Shown here: piece after piece, positions 10,690 to 20,172 of the stretch
How positions within the stretch are numbered: the first letter of the stretch is position 1
Layout: each line of letters opens with the position of its first letter
Assembly (NCBI GenBank): GCA_037178625.1
Contig: CM074146.1
Span: forward strand, 1,178,001-1,242,000
DNA: 64,000 bases
Reading direction: 5' to 3'
DNA from: Skeletonema tropicum
Taxonomy: Eukaryota; Bacillariophyta; Thalassiosirophyceae; Thalassiosirales; Thalassiosiraceae
Program-made: the position numbers and the translations under genes
The notes under the pieces: generated by a model
The model's input: only the letters and a program-made list of their open reading frames with translations
Database searches by the model: none
What the model was told of the DNA's origin: nothing

Positions 10690-11506
10690 ACCATGTACTG
10701 ACTGACCAAGTGCCATGACCCTTCTTTGAAAAGAGAGATGGATGCTCCTGCTTCAAGCAGCTTCAAAGGAGTCACTGATGATATGCGATGATGGAGCGCT
10801 GGGAAACGGCACAAATAACTCAAGCCAAGAGCATCAACACTGATGGGTCGGCCTTGCAATTCCACTGTGTCACTGAACTCGCCCAAATTAGGATCCCACC
10901 CGGTGTTCCTTCTTCTATCGCCCACTTAGCTATGTCCGAATAGAGATCAATTCCAATCGGGTCCGCCTCCTTCTCCTCAATTTGGTTGTTTTGTTTTGCA
11001 ACGGTTTTCTCTCGTTTCATGCTTTCAATGTAGGCATTCATTTCATCACGATACTCTTGACTTACATGAGAGCCCCCGGAGTACTCTGAGCACTTCAATA
11101 TCGCATCATGGTATTTTCTGATATGCGAAAATCCATACTGTTTCGTTTTGGCTTCATCTTTCCACTTCTTTCAATGGCTGCAAAATGCCGTCATAGGCTC
11201 GCTAATCAAGCGATCGTAATGAAAGTCCCGTTTTGCTTTGTAGTAAAAGCGAGATGGATCGGCTTTCATTTCCGGAGTTAAGTTGTACACAACTTCTCTG
11301 TAGTAGTCGGGCATATGTTTTTCGAAATAATCTATTGTTTCCTCGATTCGATTCCTATATTCAGGGAGATGTTTTATCACATTTCGTCTAGTCTCAAGTA
11401 CTGCGGCTTCTTGATCTGCACTTAAACGAAAAGAAGACGCGCCGGTGGATGCAGTGTCTGGCGCAGCCGTTTGATGCCGCGACTCTCTTCGTCGACGAGC
11501 AGCCAT
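10690..11506 (-). pseudogene. Crypton-like tyrosine-recombinase remnant
   Basis: ATG at 11506 (minus). The frame runs to an in-frame TGA at 11170-11168, continues open in the same frame from KKWKDEAKTKQYGFSH to about 10855, then shifts one frame to read PISVDALGLSYLCRF. The order of blocks (HMPDYYREVV..., IRKYHDAILKCSEYSGG, IAKWAIEEG, SVTQWNC, ISVDALGL) resembles the N-terminal, core-binding-like half of Crypton/YR elements known in diatoms. The catalytic domain with the Tyr nucleophile is not visible downstream. One stop plus one frameshift make it a pseudogene. The family call is from memory of this block order and is moderate. Confidence 0.55.
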
Positions 11507-11512
11507 AACCAA

Positions 11513-12497
11513 CCCAGACGTGATGTTGTTGTTGGTATGCGTTGTTGGGCTTATTTGTTGCTGATATTCTTATTATTGCTGTACAACTACCCTTTACTAC
11601 GTCGTCTTATCATGTGTAGCATGTTGTTGATGTTGGCGTTGATGGGAGTAGCGTAGCGCCATCGTGTCATGATGCCGCTGTTGGGAATGCTTGGTTTTCT
11701 TGTCGGAAAAATGAGAATGACTGTAGCTCTTTTGTTAGCACTCTCCGCACTCTCTGGCTCAGAATTAGATAGTCGGTTCTCATTTTCTCAACTAGCTAAA
11801 TCGGACTCTCAGGCAAGGAGAACTTTTTACTAACTATTTGTGTGCTTTTGTGTGTAAACTCTCAGCTAGGAGTCCGATTTTGATAGTCAAAGTAACTAGC
11901 AACTGGCGGAGTTTGCGGAATTCTGACTATCAAAGTCGGCTGGACTAGGGTGCACCGTGTGCGAGGAAAGAGAAGAGATAAAGCAGTTGTACATAGGCGC
12001 AGCACGCAGCCGAGGCTGAACAGTGAGCGGCAACCTCAGGAAGGCACAGGTATCTTGATTTTCGAACGCTGACCCCATGCCTGCGTGAGGCAGGCGATGG
12101 GGTCAGCGGCAGATTCTTCTCACTACTCACTAACTTAAGCTAATAAAATTCTTTTCTCTAGAGCATTGTCTAGCCGTATCATAGCTTATGCGGGCAGCAT
12201 TACTTATTCGATCAAATGAGCCAGTTGTACGATTCGAAACGATAGGGTGCCAAAAGAATCGCTGAAACATTTGTGTGACGATATTCGAACTTACTGTTAT
12301 GTTGGTGTAACAAAACGTAACAATGACTAACCCTAACAAAATTCCTTCCCGCAATAATTAAGGAGTTCTACACTTAAGGGCTTCCCGCAATTTCTCAAAA
12401 CGAATGTGAACAACCCTGGATTCTTGAGTATTCGTTTTTGTTCTTGGCGCTTCACGGGTCCCTCCCCGTTCGCGGCAACGTTCTCAGGCTGTGGGCT
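11513..12497. other. intergenic with weak ORFs
   Basis: No firm gene. Two short minus-strand frames (12524-12333 and 12354-12130) could be parts of one small protein, but no splice sites join them well. An inverted pair GACTATCAAAGTCGGC / CCGATTTTGATAGTC lies at about 11870-11942. Confidence 0.35.
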
Positions 12498-12586
12498 GCA
12501 ACTCTCGTCACGTTGGGGCTGCAACTCTCGTCACGTAGAAGATGCAACTCTCGTCACGCTATAATCACACAATGCAACTCTCGTCT
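12498..12586. repeat. four short repeats GCAACTCTCGTCACG
   Basis: Copies start at 12498, 12521, 12544 and 12574; the last ends GTCTATG instead of GTCACG. Spacing is 23, 23 and 30 bases. It is too short and irregular for a CRISPR array, and this is eukaryotic DNA. Confidence 0.8.
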
Positions 12587-13266
12587 ATGTGGGATTAGTT
12601 AAAATTCAAGATCCGTTCCATCACATTTGTTGACACCCATCATTAACGTGACATCCCAGATCTCTTGCTGGAGGGCATGGGGCTTGCCCCCTTGCGAAAC
12701 TTGCTACCGCTGCAACTCGATGTCGGCGCAATGATGCAATATTACATCAACTTCACGACGCATGAAACGCCACTGATGGTGAGTCAAATAGTAATCTAGA
12801 TTACCCGCAATACCAAAATATCATGCAGATTTCATTGTCGCACCCCATAGGCTGGTAACTGCAACAGTCGCTGTCTTATTATTACATAGTTACGATGCTT
12901 GTAATTTTGCACAATTTTCACCACCTCACTTCACATAGTGCACAAATGCTACTCCATAGCAGTTTATCAATCAAATATTGTTTAGAATGCGTCTATGCGC
13001 TCAGTAGAGCGGTTACTGCTACACATATGCTACGTTATTAAATATAACTGCAATGAACATTATACCAGTTATTCTTGCAGGAGCACTGTGGATAGCCTTG
13101 GTGTGAGGACGAAGAGTGGCTGCCTCTACCACCCTGCTCTTCATAGTTTTATAGGCCTCCTGAAGATGACTGGCACTTGTGCGTCACTGTTGGCTTGGAA
13201 TGCCCAAGAGTATCGACCCAGTTGTTCCAGCTTGTAGCGAAGTCAGTCAATCTTATTCCAGAGTAG

Positions 13267-13653
13267 TTATCGACCGACATTGGCTTTCAAGTATTCCCAC
13301 TCGTAGTTTGAATGCATTCTCTCTGTGGAACGATTTCTTCCAGCGAGTTTCGACAACCAACTCGAAGAAGGAGGCATATCGATGGCAGCCTCCACTCCAG
13401 CATCAAGTCCATCATCGGAGAGATCATCCGCAGCGGCTGCCGCCATTCTGTCGAGCTCCTCATCATCTACATCGGAATCGTCACCAACCTGGCTTGGCGC
13501 TTGTGTGGTATAGATAATGCCAAAGGGCTCACCAGTGCACTGTAATGACTTCGATGATAAGTAACCTCTCCGGAGCGTCGACGTCTCCGCCGGCCATGGA
13601 TGTTTGTGCCGGCGAGTTTTCTCCTCTTTTTTCTCCCCTTTTCTCGCCCCCAA
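13267..13653 (-). CDS. possible acidic hypothetical exon
   Basis: An open minus-strand frame with no ATG near its 5' end. It encodes a stretch with composition typical of real protein (DDSDVDDEELDRMAAAAA, then LSDDGLDAGVEAAIDMPPSS, then SKLAGRNRSTERMHSNYEWE). Acidic leaders like this occur in front of piggyBac-type transposases, but no transposase domain is visible here, so I do not assign one. The remainder of 12590-13740 shows no other gene. Confidence 0.25.
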   Translation of the reverse strand: MGARKGEKKEEKTRRHKHPWPAETSTLRRGYLSSKSLQCTGEPFGIIYTTQAPSQVGDDSDVDDEELDRMAAAAADDLSDDGLDAGVEAAIDMPPSSSWLSKLAGRNRSTERMHSNYEWEYLKANVGR

Positions 13654-13746
13654 ATTTGTTGAAGCCCACAGCCTGAAAAAATTGCCCCGTTCGCGATTAT
13701 TTTGAGTGCCTTTCGAAAGAATCAGGGAAATGGTGTGGCATTCTAA

Positions 13747-15358
13747 CTAGTGGTTATAGGTTGGAGCTAGTCGCTAGTCGACTAGCTACGAAACGTACTG
13801 ATTCCCATGTAGATTTCTACACAGCTAGTCACAAGCTAGTCACGGTGCTAATAATCCAATTTAGATGTCGTTCCGTCTTCCTTACAAAGGAACTCAATAT
13901 ATATCACAAGATTGCCAATACCACAACAAAATTGCTCACAACATGGCCACCATGGCGTTCCGCTCCCTACGGGCGCTTCTATTGCATGGACAACGCTGTT
14001 TGAACAATATTATCGACTCAGTACGTCGATACAGTCATGGTTGACAACATGGGTCATTATTTTAGCATCTGCATAGTGTACAATCATTAATAATTGCAAA
14101 TTCTGTATACCAATTATCATCGATGGACCGATGGATCGTCCAAGATCAATGATATTGAGATAAACGTCATCGTCCTGTTGCATACGAAGGTATAGGATTT
14201 TTGCATCTTGTTTTCTACTGCTGTTCGGGTCGATGCGGCGGTGCAATATGCTTGCTGTGCATTCTTGTGTGTTTTAATGTTCGGAAGCACTGATGTGGAG
14301 AACTTGTGTTCCATCACTCAACATAAGTCGGATCAACACACTCTCTCTTTATTGCATGAGGTCAACAGCAACCCCCCATGCGGACACCGCTATTGAATCG
14401 TAATGACACGATATTGTGCCCAGTTTATTGTTGAATAGACATTCCATTGCCATGACACACGAAGGACAAGGCCGATCTTTTGTGAACCACCAAACCGAAG
14501 TTTCCATACTAAAGAAGGCCTAGGATCATAGACGGCTCATCCTCAGCGGCGATTATTGCAGCATCCTATCATAAACTTTATGATTGTTGCCTACGCATGC
14601 CACTTTTATAAATGCTACTCATTTGATGCAGTAAAGACCGTCATAGGTGAGAGAGGCGTGTTGTGTCATGACAACACAAGATATAAAAAGGCAGCATTGG
14701 CGGACACAATCGCAATATATACGCACTTCCGCCTCACCAACCGATCATACCAATCATGATAGACGTGCGGAGTAATAATAATCGCTGGATTGCCTCTCCC
14801 AATCAATTGTTGTTGTGATAACACGTGCCGACTATCTCGGCCCATCTGGTGGGCGGCCGACTAGCTACATGAAAAACAGTACTATTTGATCGATACGACC
14901 GCTTCGAACGCACTTCCACTGCATAAACGTTCTCATATGAACCAATGGGAGTCGACGATACGATAACGGGGATAGCTTCCGACATTACGATGGAAAGGGA
15001 AGCAAATTGGTCGCCATGGTTGGGATGTCATTGGTTTTTGGAGGTCGAAGTTCCTCGAAGTTGAAGTGTTTTTTGAATTCCTACCGTAGAGTTTTGGTAC
15101 ATATTTCTACAGCAAAACAAATTCCACACAAGACTCAAGGGCATCGTAGTGCCCTCTTGAAAGGCACCTTTCGACCAATATCAATGCAAACCCTGGATGG
15201 GCGGCCTGCCCAGACTATTGACGAAGGGGTCGGTGTCCTCTATTAGGACATTCTGACGGGTCTTGTGCACAATAGGCAGGGTCGTGTAAGGGCCCTTTTC
15301 TGCTAGTCACCTTGCTAGTCACATAGGCCCGTGACTAGCTCCAACCTATAACCACTAG
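13747..15358. mobile_element. 1.6-kb non-autonomous TIR DNA transposon
   Basis: Perfect 26-base terminal inverted repeats: 13747-13772 begins CTAGTGGTTATAGG and 15333-15358 ends CCTATAACCACTAG. The outermost CTAG is itself a palindrome and could be a 4-base target-site duplication instead of part of the repeat. Copies of CTAGTCAC occur just inside both ends (13822-13845, 15303-15322), as is common for transposase-binding subterminal sites. The inside holds only short frames with no transposase motif, so the element would depend on another element's transposase. Confidence 0.8.
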
Positions 15359-15360
15359 AG

Positions 15361-15830
15361 AGAGCTGCAATACGCCAAAGCCACCCTACATAAGGTCTTC
15401 TGTCATACATGGGAGTCCTCTTCAGAGGGACTCTGCATAAGTGCTGAGACCTCCAAGTGACTCAGACAGGTGTCTGAAGACTGAAGATCCTATGTAGGGT
15501 GCGCCATCCAAAGCAGCAGGTGCTCTACTTACTTAGAGATAGATAGAGGTCAACACGAAAGATTGCATGAAGGATGAAGGGTTGAGCTACAGTCTCAACA
15601 GACATTTGAGTACCTATCCGACACAGAATCGTGGGTACGTCACAGAGGGCGGGGCGCCAAAAACTTCCGGCAAAATCATGGCAACCATGACACTTTTTCT
15701 TTGCACTACGCTTGATTGAGCATTGTATCTTGTGCACTACAGCTCATCAACCACTTAGCAGTTGCAGGCAACCATTACAGCAACCGTTAGATAATGAGTC
15801 ACAGTCCAAATAAGATACGACGATGGCCTC
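15361..15830. repeat. segmental duplication, partner at about 17889-18230
   Basis: From AGCTGCAATACGCCAAAG to ATACGACGATGGCCT the two stretches align closely (for example ACAGAATCGTGGGTACGTC and ACTTTTTCTTTGCACTACGC in both). The copy here carries a 120-base insertion (15382-15501) absent from the partner. It ends inside the first codons of the ORF at 15794, and the partner ends inside the thioredoxin-like gene. Confidence 0.9.
15382..15501. mobile_element. 120-bp MITE inserted in a duplicated segment
   Basis: Ends are CACCCTACATAAGGTCTTC and its near reverse complement (GATCCTATGTAGGGTG at the right). The paralogous segment at 17889 has CGCCAAAGCAGCAG without the insert, so the empty site is visible. 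The flanks CGCCAAAGC (left) and CGCCATCCAAAGC (right) look like an imperfect target-site duplication. Inside are further short inverted pairs (AGTCC...GGACT). A relic of the same family lies at 58755-58791. Confidence 0.85.
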
Positions 15831-16330
15831 TCATCTTTGGTAACCCTGAAACCGGGCCAATCCAAGGCGGAATGCCGAAACACGATGTTGTAGAAGGAGT
15901 AAAAGAGGAGAAGCTGAATGCAAAGGAGCTTTCTGCAGCTTTACTTGCGAAAGGGTTTAACTCAAAGGAGAGGAAAGCAGACCTTCTCAAGTGCTGTGAA
16001 AGTGCAGGAATAGCAACAACAAGGACAGTTCCAAATGTAAAACAACCAGGATGGCTGGGCAAAGCAAAAGGATCGCTCCACATATTGTACGAACGAGGGA
16101 TGGTCGACAAGAACAACTTGAGTCAATATACACAAAAGGGGAAAAAAGATGATTTTGGCAACTGTATGAAAGAGACAAGCCTTGGCTCTTGGCTTGGCTA
16201 CGAACTTTGGCTACATACCTGTATGGCATTCTTCTACTTCTATGTACCTACAGGCATTTTTCTATGTACCGTCGCAAGTAGGCAAATTGGGATAGTGGGC
16301 GCGTGGGCGTCACAACACACCATGGTTTAA
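15794..16330 (+). CDS. chimeric ORF: truncated DDE transposase fragment
   Basis: 178 residues. The first 15 codons (MSHSPNKIRRWPLIF) come from the segment duplicated with the thioredoxin-like gene. Then LNAKELSAALLAKGF...KADLLKCCESAGI looks like a SAP-type helix pair, followed by QPGWLGKAKGSLHILYERG and YTQKGKKDDFGN, which resembles a block in the middle of diatom DDE (Tc1/pogo-type) transposases. The similarity stops soon after, and the last codons read into a MITE (16289-16485). No catalytic D is present. Probably a dead fragment or a young chimeric ORF, not a working enzyme. Confidence 0.4.
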   Translation: MSHSPNKIRRWPLIFGNPETGPIQGGMPKHDVVEGVKEEKLNAKELSAALLAKGFNSKERKADLLKCCESAGIATTRTVPNVKQPGWLGKAKGSLHILYERGMVDKNNLSQYTQKGKKDDFGNCMKETSLGSWLGYELWLHTCMAFFYFYVPTGIFLCTVASRQIGIVGAWASQHTMV

Positions 16331-16485
16331 GGAGAGGCTTGCCTTGACAGGGGAATATTGGGGATTTTTGGTCGATAAATGGGTAACATTCGGGTATTTT
16401 GAGCTCATTTGTACCTGGTTATGTGTAGTTGTGGGCCCAACGTGGGCGCCGCCCACAACATACCATGAAAAGCGCCCACTATCCC
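16289..16485. mobile_element. 197-bp MITE-like element
   Basis: Terminal inverted repeats GGGATAGTGGGCGC (16289-16302) and GCGCCCACTATCCC (16472-16485). Each end also has CCATGG- or CCATG-like sequence and GTGGGCG copies further in. No coding capacity. The left end supplies the stop codon region of the preceding ORF. Confidence 0.7.
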
Positions 16486-16579
16486 GGCACGCCTAGTTAG
16501 TCGCAAGGCTTTTCGTTCTTACAATACTTTTGACATGCACCGACCTGCCTGATTGAATGAAGTATTATTATCATTCGGC

Positions 16580-17377
16580 ATGGGGAGGAAACGAAACCAA
16601 GCCAAGGCGAGGAAGGCGGCCAAAGCCAAGGCCAAACAGGAGGCGGAAGAGAGAGGCAATAATCGTCAGGTGAATGATAATGGACTAGAGCAACCGCTGG
16701 CAGCGCTATCTTTGTTGCCGCGATGCCGTCATGGTGCCACCGCTCCTCTTTCCGATGAAGATAAAATTTGCTTACTATTTGCGGACACATTTTCAACGAA
16801 ATTGCATGAATATAGAGGGACTGCTCATAATGTTCGGAATACTATTCGAGCAGTTCATGAGGCCACATGGGATGAATTTGCCGAGGTGTGGTGTGATCCT
16901 GCTAAGATTGAAAATGCGATATCTTGCATTTTGTGTGCTGGAACGCAAGGTGTACGTGATGGTTATTACGATATTGCCCGTGATTGTGCTTCTACTGCAA
17001 GGTACTTGAAGCAATACATTGCAATTAGGTTGCATCAAACTGAAGCTCTGTACAATTGGCCAAAAATAATGGAAACGTACTGTGCCGACATGCACACACT
17101 TGTCAAATTCTTCCGGCACCGCATCCCCTGTTCCTGCTTGGATGAGAAGTATGAAGACGTGAAAGATATTGTGAAAATGGGGTTCTGTTACAACCCGCAA
17201 TGTTCTATTTATGTCGGGGGAGTCAAACGCAGCAAAACAATGTATTGTAGTAGATGCCGATGCATAACATATTGTTCCAGGGAATGTCAAGAATCGCACT
17301 GGCAAAAGCACAAGAGTAGTTGTGACAGGCATGCTGCAATGAAGGCCGAGTTCGTTGCCAAGCAACAGAGACCATAA
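16580..17377 (+). CDS. MYND zinc-finger protein, 265 aa
   Basis: Start ATG at 16580 (MGRKRNQAKARKAAKAKAKQ, a strongly basic N-terminus likely to be nuclear or nucleic-acid binding). The middle is helical, without a known domain. The C-terminus (about residues 215-255) is a MYND finger: CYNPQC, then MYCSRCRCITYCSRECQ, then SHWQKHKSSC. This gives the C-x2-C / C-x2-C / C-x3-C / H-x3-C zinc ligands. Just before it is RIPCSCLDEKYEDVK, a block typical of diatom MYND proteins. MYND fingers usually bind Pro-rich partner peptides. Single exon. A decayed copy of the 3' end lies at 9565-9760. Specific function unknown. Confidence 0.8.
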   Translation: MGRKRNQAKARKAAKAKAKQEAEERGNNRQVNDNGLEQPLAALSLLPRCRHGATAPLSDEDKICLLFADTFSTKLHEYRGTAHNVRNTIRAVHEATWDEFAEVWCDPAKIENAISCILCAGTQGVRDGYYDIARDCASTARYLKQYIAIRLHQTEALYNWPKIMETYCADMHTLVKFFRHRIPCSCLDEKYEDVKDIVKMGFCYNPQCSIYVGGVKRSKTMYCSRCRCITYCSRECQESHWQKHKSSCDRHAAMKAEFVAKQQRP

Positions 17378-17379
17378 AC

Positions 17380-18102
17380 ATATACATCAAGATCAAGAGG
17401 AATAAGCCACATCCTTTGAAGCTTTCCACTCTTCCGTCAATCAAGATAGTTTCAATCAAGATAGCTACTTTGCAGAATGGTGATGTGCAATGCATAAAGA
17501 TAATGAATTATTTACACATTTGAATTACTACGAGATTGCTTTGCATGTCCCTAAGTAATATTGTGTGCGTCTTCTCTCTTCATATGTATCACTTTCATAC
17601 TCACCAAACAGGGGTATTCTAAAACTCATTACTTGATGTTCAATGTTGTGCCCAGAGTACAGGGATGTAAATGAAGTGAAGGAGATAGCTTGACGACATA
17701 GAGATACAAAAGTAATGCAAAGGATCAAATCTCATTAGCATTGGAAATGCTGCTGCTTCTACTCCTCTAGCTAGATACACTTTTTAGGATCACGCACGTG
17801 ATATCTTTTGATATCAATCACGTCTTTTGTAAACAAATTGCCTGTACAGCATTGACGACAACATATTCTGTCAATCTTAGGGAACAATATAGCTGCAATA
17901 CGCCAAAGCAGCAGCTGCTCTACTTACTTCTTAGAGATAGTGGTCAACAACATACACCGGCAAGGGTTCGTTGAGCTACAGTCTCAACAGACATTGGAGT
18001 ACCTATCAGACACAGAATCGTGGGTACGTCACAGAGGGCGCCAAAAACTTCCGGCAAAAAAATCATGGCGACCATGACACTTTTTCTTTGCACTACGCTT
18101 GA
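17380..18102. repeat. duplicated intergenic segments (partners 9760-10145 and 15361-15790)
   Basis: No gene seen. The left part matches the sequence after the MYND pseudogene and the right part (from 17889) matches the sequence before the chimeric ORF at 15794. The two duplicated blocks meet here near 17880. Confidence 0.8.
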
Positions 18103-19357
18103 TTGAGCATTGTATCTTGTGCACTACAGCTCAACAACCACTTAGCAGTTGCAGGCAACCTATTACTAACGCAACCGTTACATAATGAGTCACAGCTCCT
18201 AACTAAGATACGACGATGGCCTATCATCTTCATTATATCACTACTATTCACCGTTGAAACTACGATAGCAAAACAGCAGCAACTGCTATTGCTGCAACAG
18301 AGTGACAAGAGCCGTCGCTACTACTGCCGGCAGGAAAGCATCATTCGACATCGACATGGCTCGTCGGAACACTTGAAACGAAGAACATTATTATGTAGCC
18401 GTGGTGGTGTGAATTTGCCATCACTGTCGAATGGATCAGCTGCAGCAGCCGCCAACTGCTGTAGTTGTTATCAAGTGCGTCAGCAGCAAGATGCAATTTA
18501 CATTCATGGAAAGAGGCCATCAGCAGCCTTTGTATCAAATAGTTCCAAGCACCATTACTCCAAACAACTACTATCCTTCAAGAAGCCGTCAGTAAGAACA
18601 CCATTTTATACATCATCAACCACCACAACAACAACGCTTCAACTAAAATTCAAAACATTCGAAGAAATGATCTCCCACCATCACAGCACACCACTCCTAA
18701 TAGACTTTTACGCACCATGGTGTGGTCCGTGTAAGTTAATGAAGGGGGAGATACGTTCCATTCGTGATCAGTTGGAGTTATTGGGTCCAAATGTTTGTCA
18801 AGAAGTAAGAAATGATAATGATGATATGGAGGAAGAGGAGGATTGTACGGTGGAAGATGTGATTGCATTGAGTACTGTTTGTTTGGAGGATGGATATATT
18901 GAAGAACAGCAGGTTGGTAGTGGTGAATGGTGATGGATCATCATCAGTGGTAGTGAAGGAGGATACTCAAAAGATATTGAACGATTTGCTACCATCATCA
19001 ACAATCACAGAAGAGCAAGGCACTCAATCAACAAAACAACAAAGCACCACCACCACTTCAACTTCAACTAATCATAATCCATCCGGAATACCAGTCTATC
19101 ACGTCAACACCAACAAATTCCCACAAGTGGGTGCCAAAAATCACATTGCGGGATTACCAACCTTGGTATTGTTTTATGAGGGACAAGAACTGTGGAGGAA
19201 TGAGGGATTGATGAAGGGGGAGGAGATTGTGAAGGTTTTGAGTACATTTCAGGAGGGTGGTTGGAAGAGGTTAAAGGAGGATAGCGGTGATGAGAATGAG
19301 AGGAAGGATGATAAAGTAGGGGTGATTGCTGGAGAGGAGGTGTTGAGAAGAAGATAA
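18103..19357 (+). CDS. thioredoxin-family protein with organelle-type presequence, two exons
   Basis: Exons about 18103-18804 and 18905-19357. The 100-base intron has a strong GTAAGAAATG donor and joins VCQE to NSRLVVVNGDG in frame. Thioredoxin fold: FYAPWCGPCKLM with the CGPC redox pair, and the cis-Pro strand GLPTLVLFYEG in exon 2. Between them lies an unusual Ser/Thr/Gln-rich insertion of about 55 residues. The N-terminus has a signal-like stretch (RRWPIIFIISLLFTVETTIA) and then a Ser/Arg-rich region with SAAFVS, which could be the A|F cleavage site of a diatom plastid presequence; this is inference. No in-frame ATG precedes the signal stretch. The conserved ATG at 18184 is 2 bases out of frame relative to the copy at 15794, so the true start is unresolved. 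Confidence 0.7.
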
Positions 19358-19982
19358 AGAAGAGGAAGGGGCGACGACTGGGGGGTTGAGAGAGAGTAGA
19401 GGAATACTGTAAGAAACTTGTCAACACACTCTAGAGTATGCAATTTCTGAAACAATTCCATGTCGTCGGATGTATCCGATTGAGTATCGTCCTTGCAGTG
19501 AGACTTGAATCTTGCAGCATCCTTCATTTCGCATTCAAGTTCAAGCTCCTTCCGACTTGTCCATGCTCCATACCCTCCTTCATTGACGTCATGACTCGAG
19601 CATGCTCGCTACTTGCATGGTGCCTTTACGGACGAATTATTATCGTACTCTGCTTCAGTTGCTTGTTGCTTTCGGCGTGTCATTTTATTCGGTCCTGCCT
19701 CGGGAGCGAGGAGGAGCAGACAAAAGGGTATTAGAGGGCGTGCGCTCTAAATTAGGCATCATTATTGGCTAATTTCTAACTGTAAACATGTTTTAAAGGG
19801 CCATAAAGAGGGCAATAGCCCTCCAGAAGCAAATCTTGCCCGAAAACCCTCTCCCGGTTCGATGCACTCCGCACTCCTCGCTCCCTGCCGTCCTCTTCAT
19901 TCTTCAGCTCGTTGCTCGTTCACTCGAACAATCGATTGCCTCTCTATCTCTACTGCATACATGCTCTAAAATTTACTTGACG
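19358..19982. other. intergenic and promoter region of LRR copy A
   Basis: No gene seen. From about 19790 the sequence parallels that upstream of LRR copy B (22670 onwards), including the small palindrome GAGGGCAATAGCCCTC (19808 and 22692). Confidence 0.55.
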
Positions 19983-20162
19983 GTGAGTGCATAAATAATC
20001 ACATTAGGAACTATCACGGTGCATTATTTTGTATGCTGCGCGCTCGTGGTGTGTCGTGGTGTGTCGTGGTGTGTCGTGGTGTGTTTTATGCATGAGCATG
20101 TGAGATCATATCTTTCGGTGTGTTAACGACAACTTCTTTCGGCCACTAGTGTCACTTTACAG
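19983..20162 (+). other. 5'UTR intron of LRR copy A
   Basis: Donor GACG|GTGAGTGCATA and acceptor CACTTTACAG lie 10 bases before the ATG. The second LRR copy has the same arrangement (22861-23021), so the intron predates the duplication. It contains a 10-base tandem repeat, GTGTCGTGGT, at 20045-20083. Confidence 0.6.
20045..20083. repeat. 10-base tandem repeat GTGTCGTGGT
   Basis: Nearly four units in a row inside the leader intron of LRR copy A. LRR copy B has a much shorter, degenerate version. Confidence 0.9.
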
Positions 20163-20172
20163 GCTATCGATC

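Noticed and set aside
12498..12586. Short regular repeats as a CRISPR array
   Set aside because: Repeats are 15-16 bases with 8-15-base gaps, only four copies, in eukaryotic DNA with introns.
16793..17365. 190-codon antisense frame in the MYND gene
   Set aside because: It is the shadow of a well-supported plus-strand gene; its Cys/His pattern is the reverse of the sense codons.
19853..19860. GGTTCGAT as a tRNA B box
   Set aside because: No acceptor stem, A box or anticodon arm fits around it. No other tRNA candidate was found.
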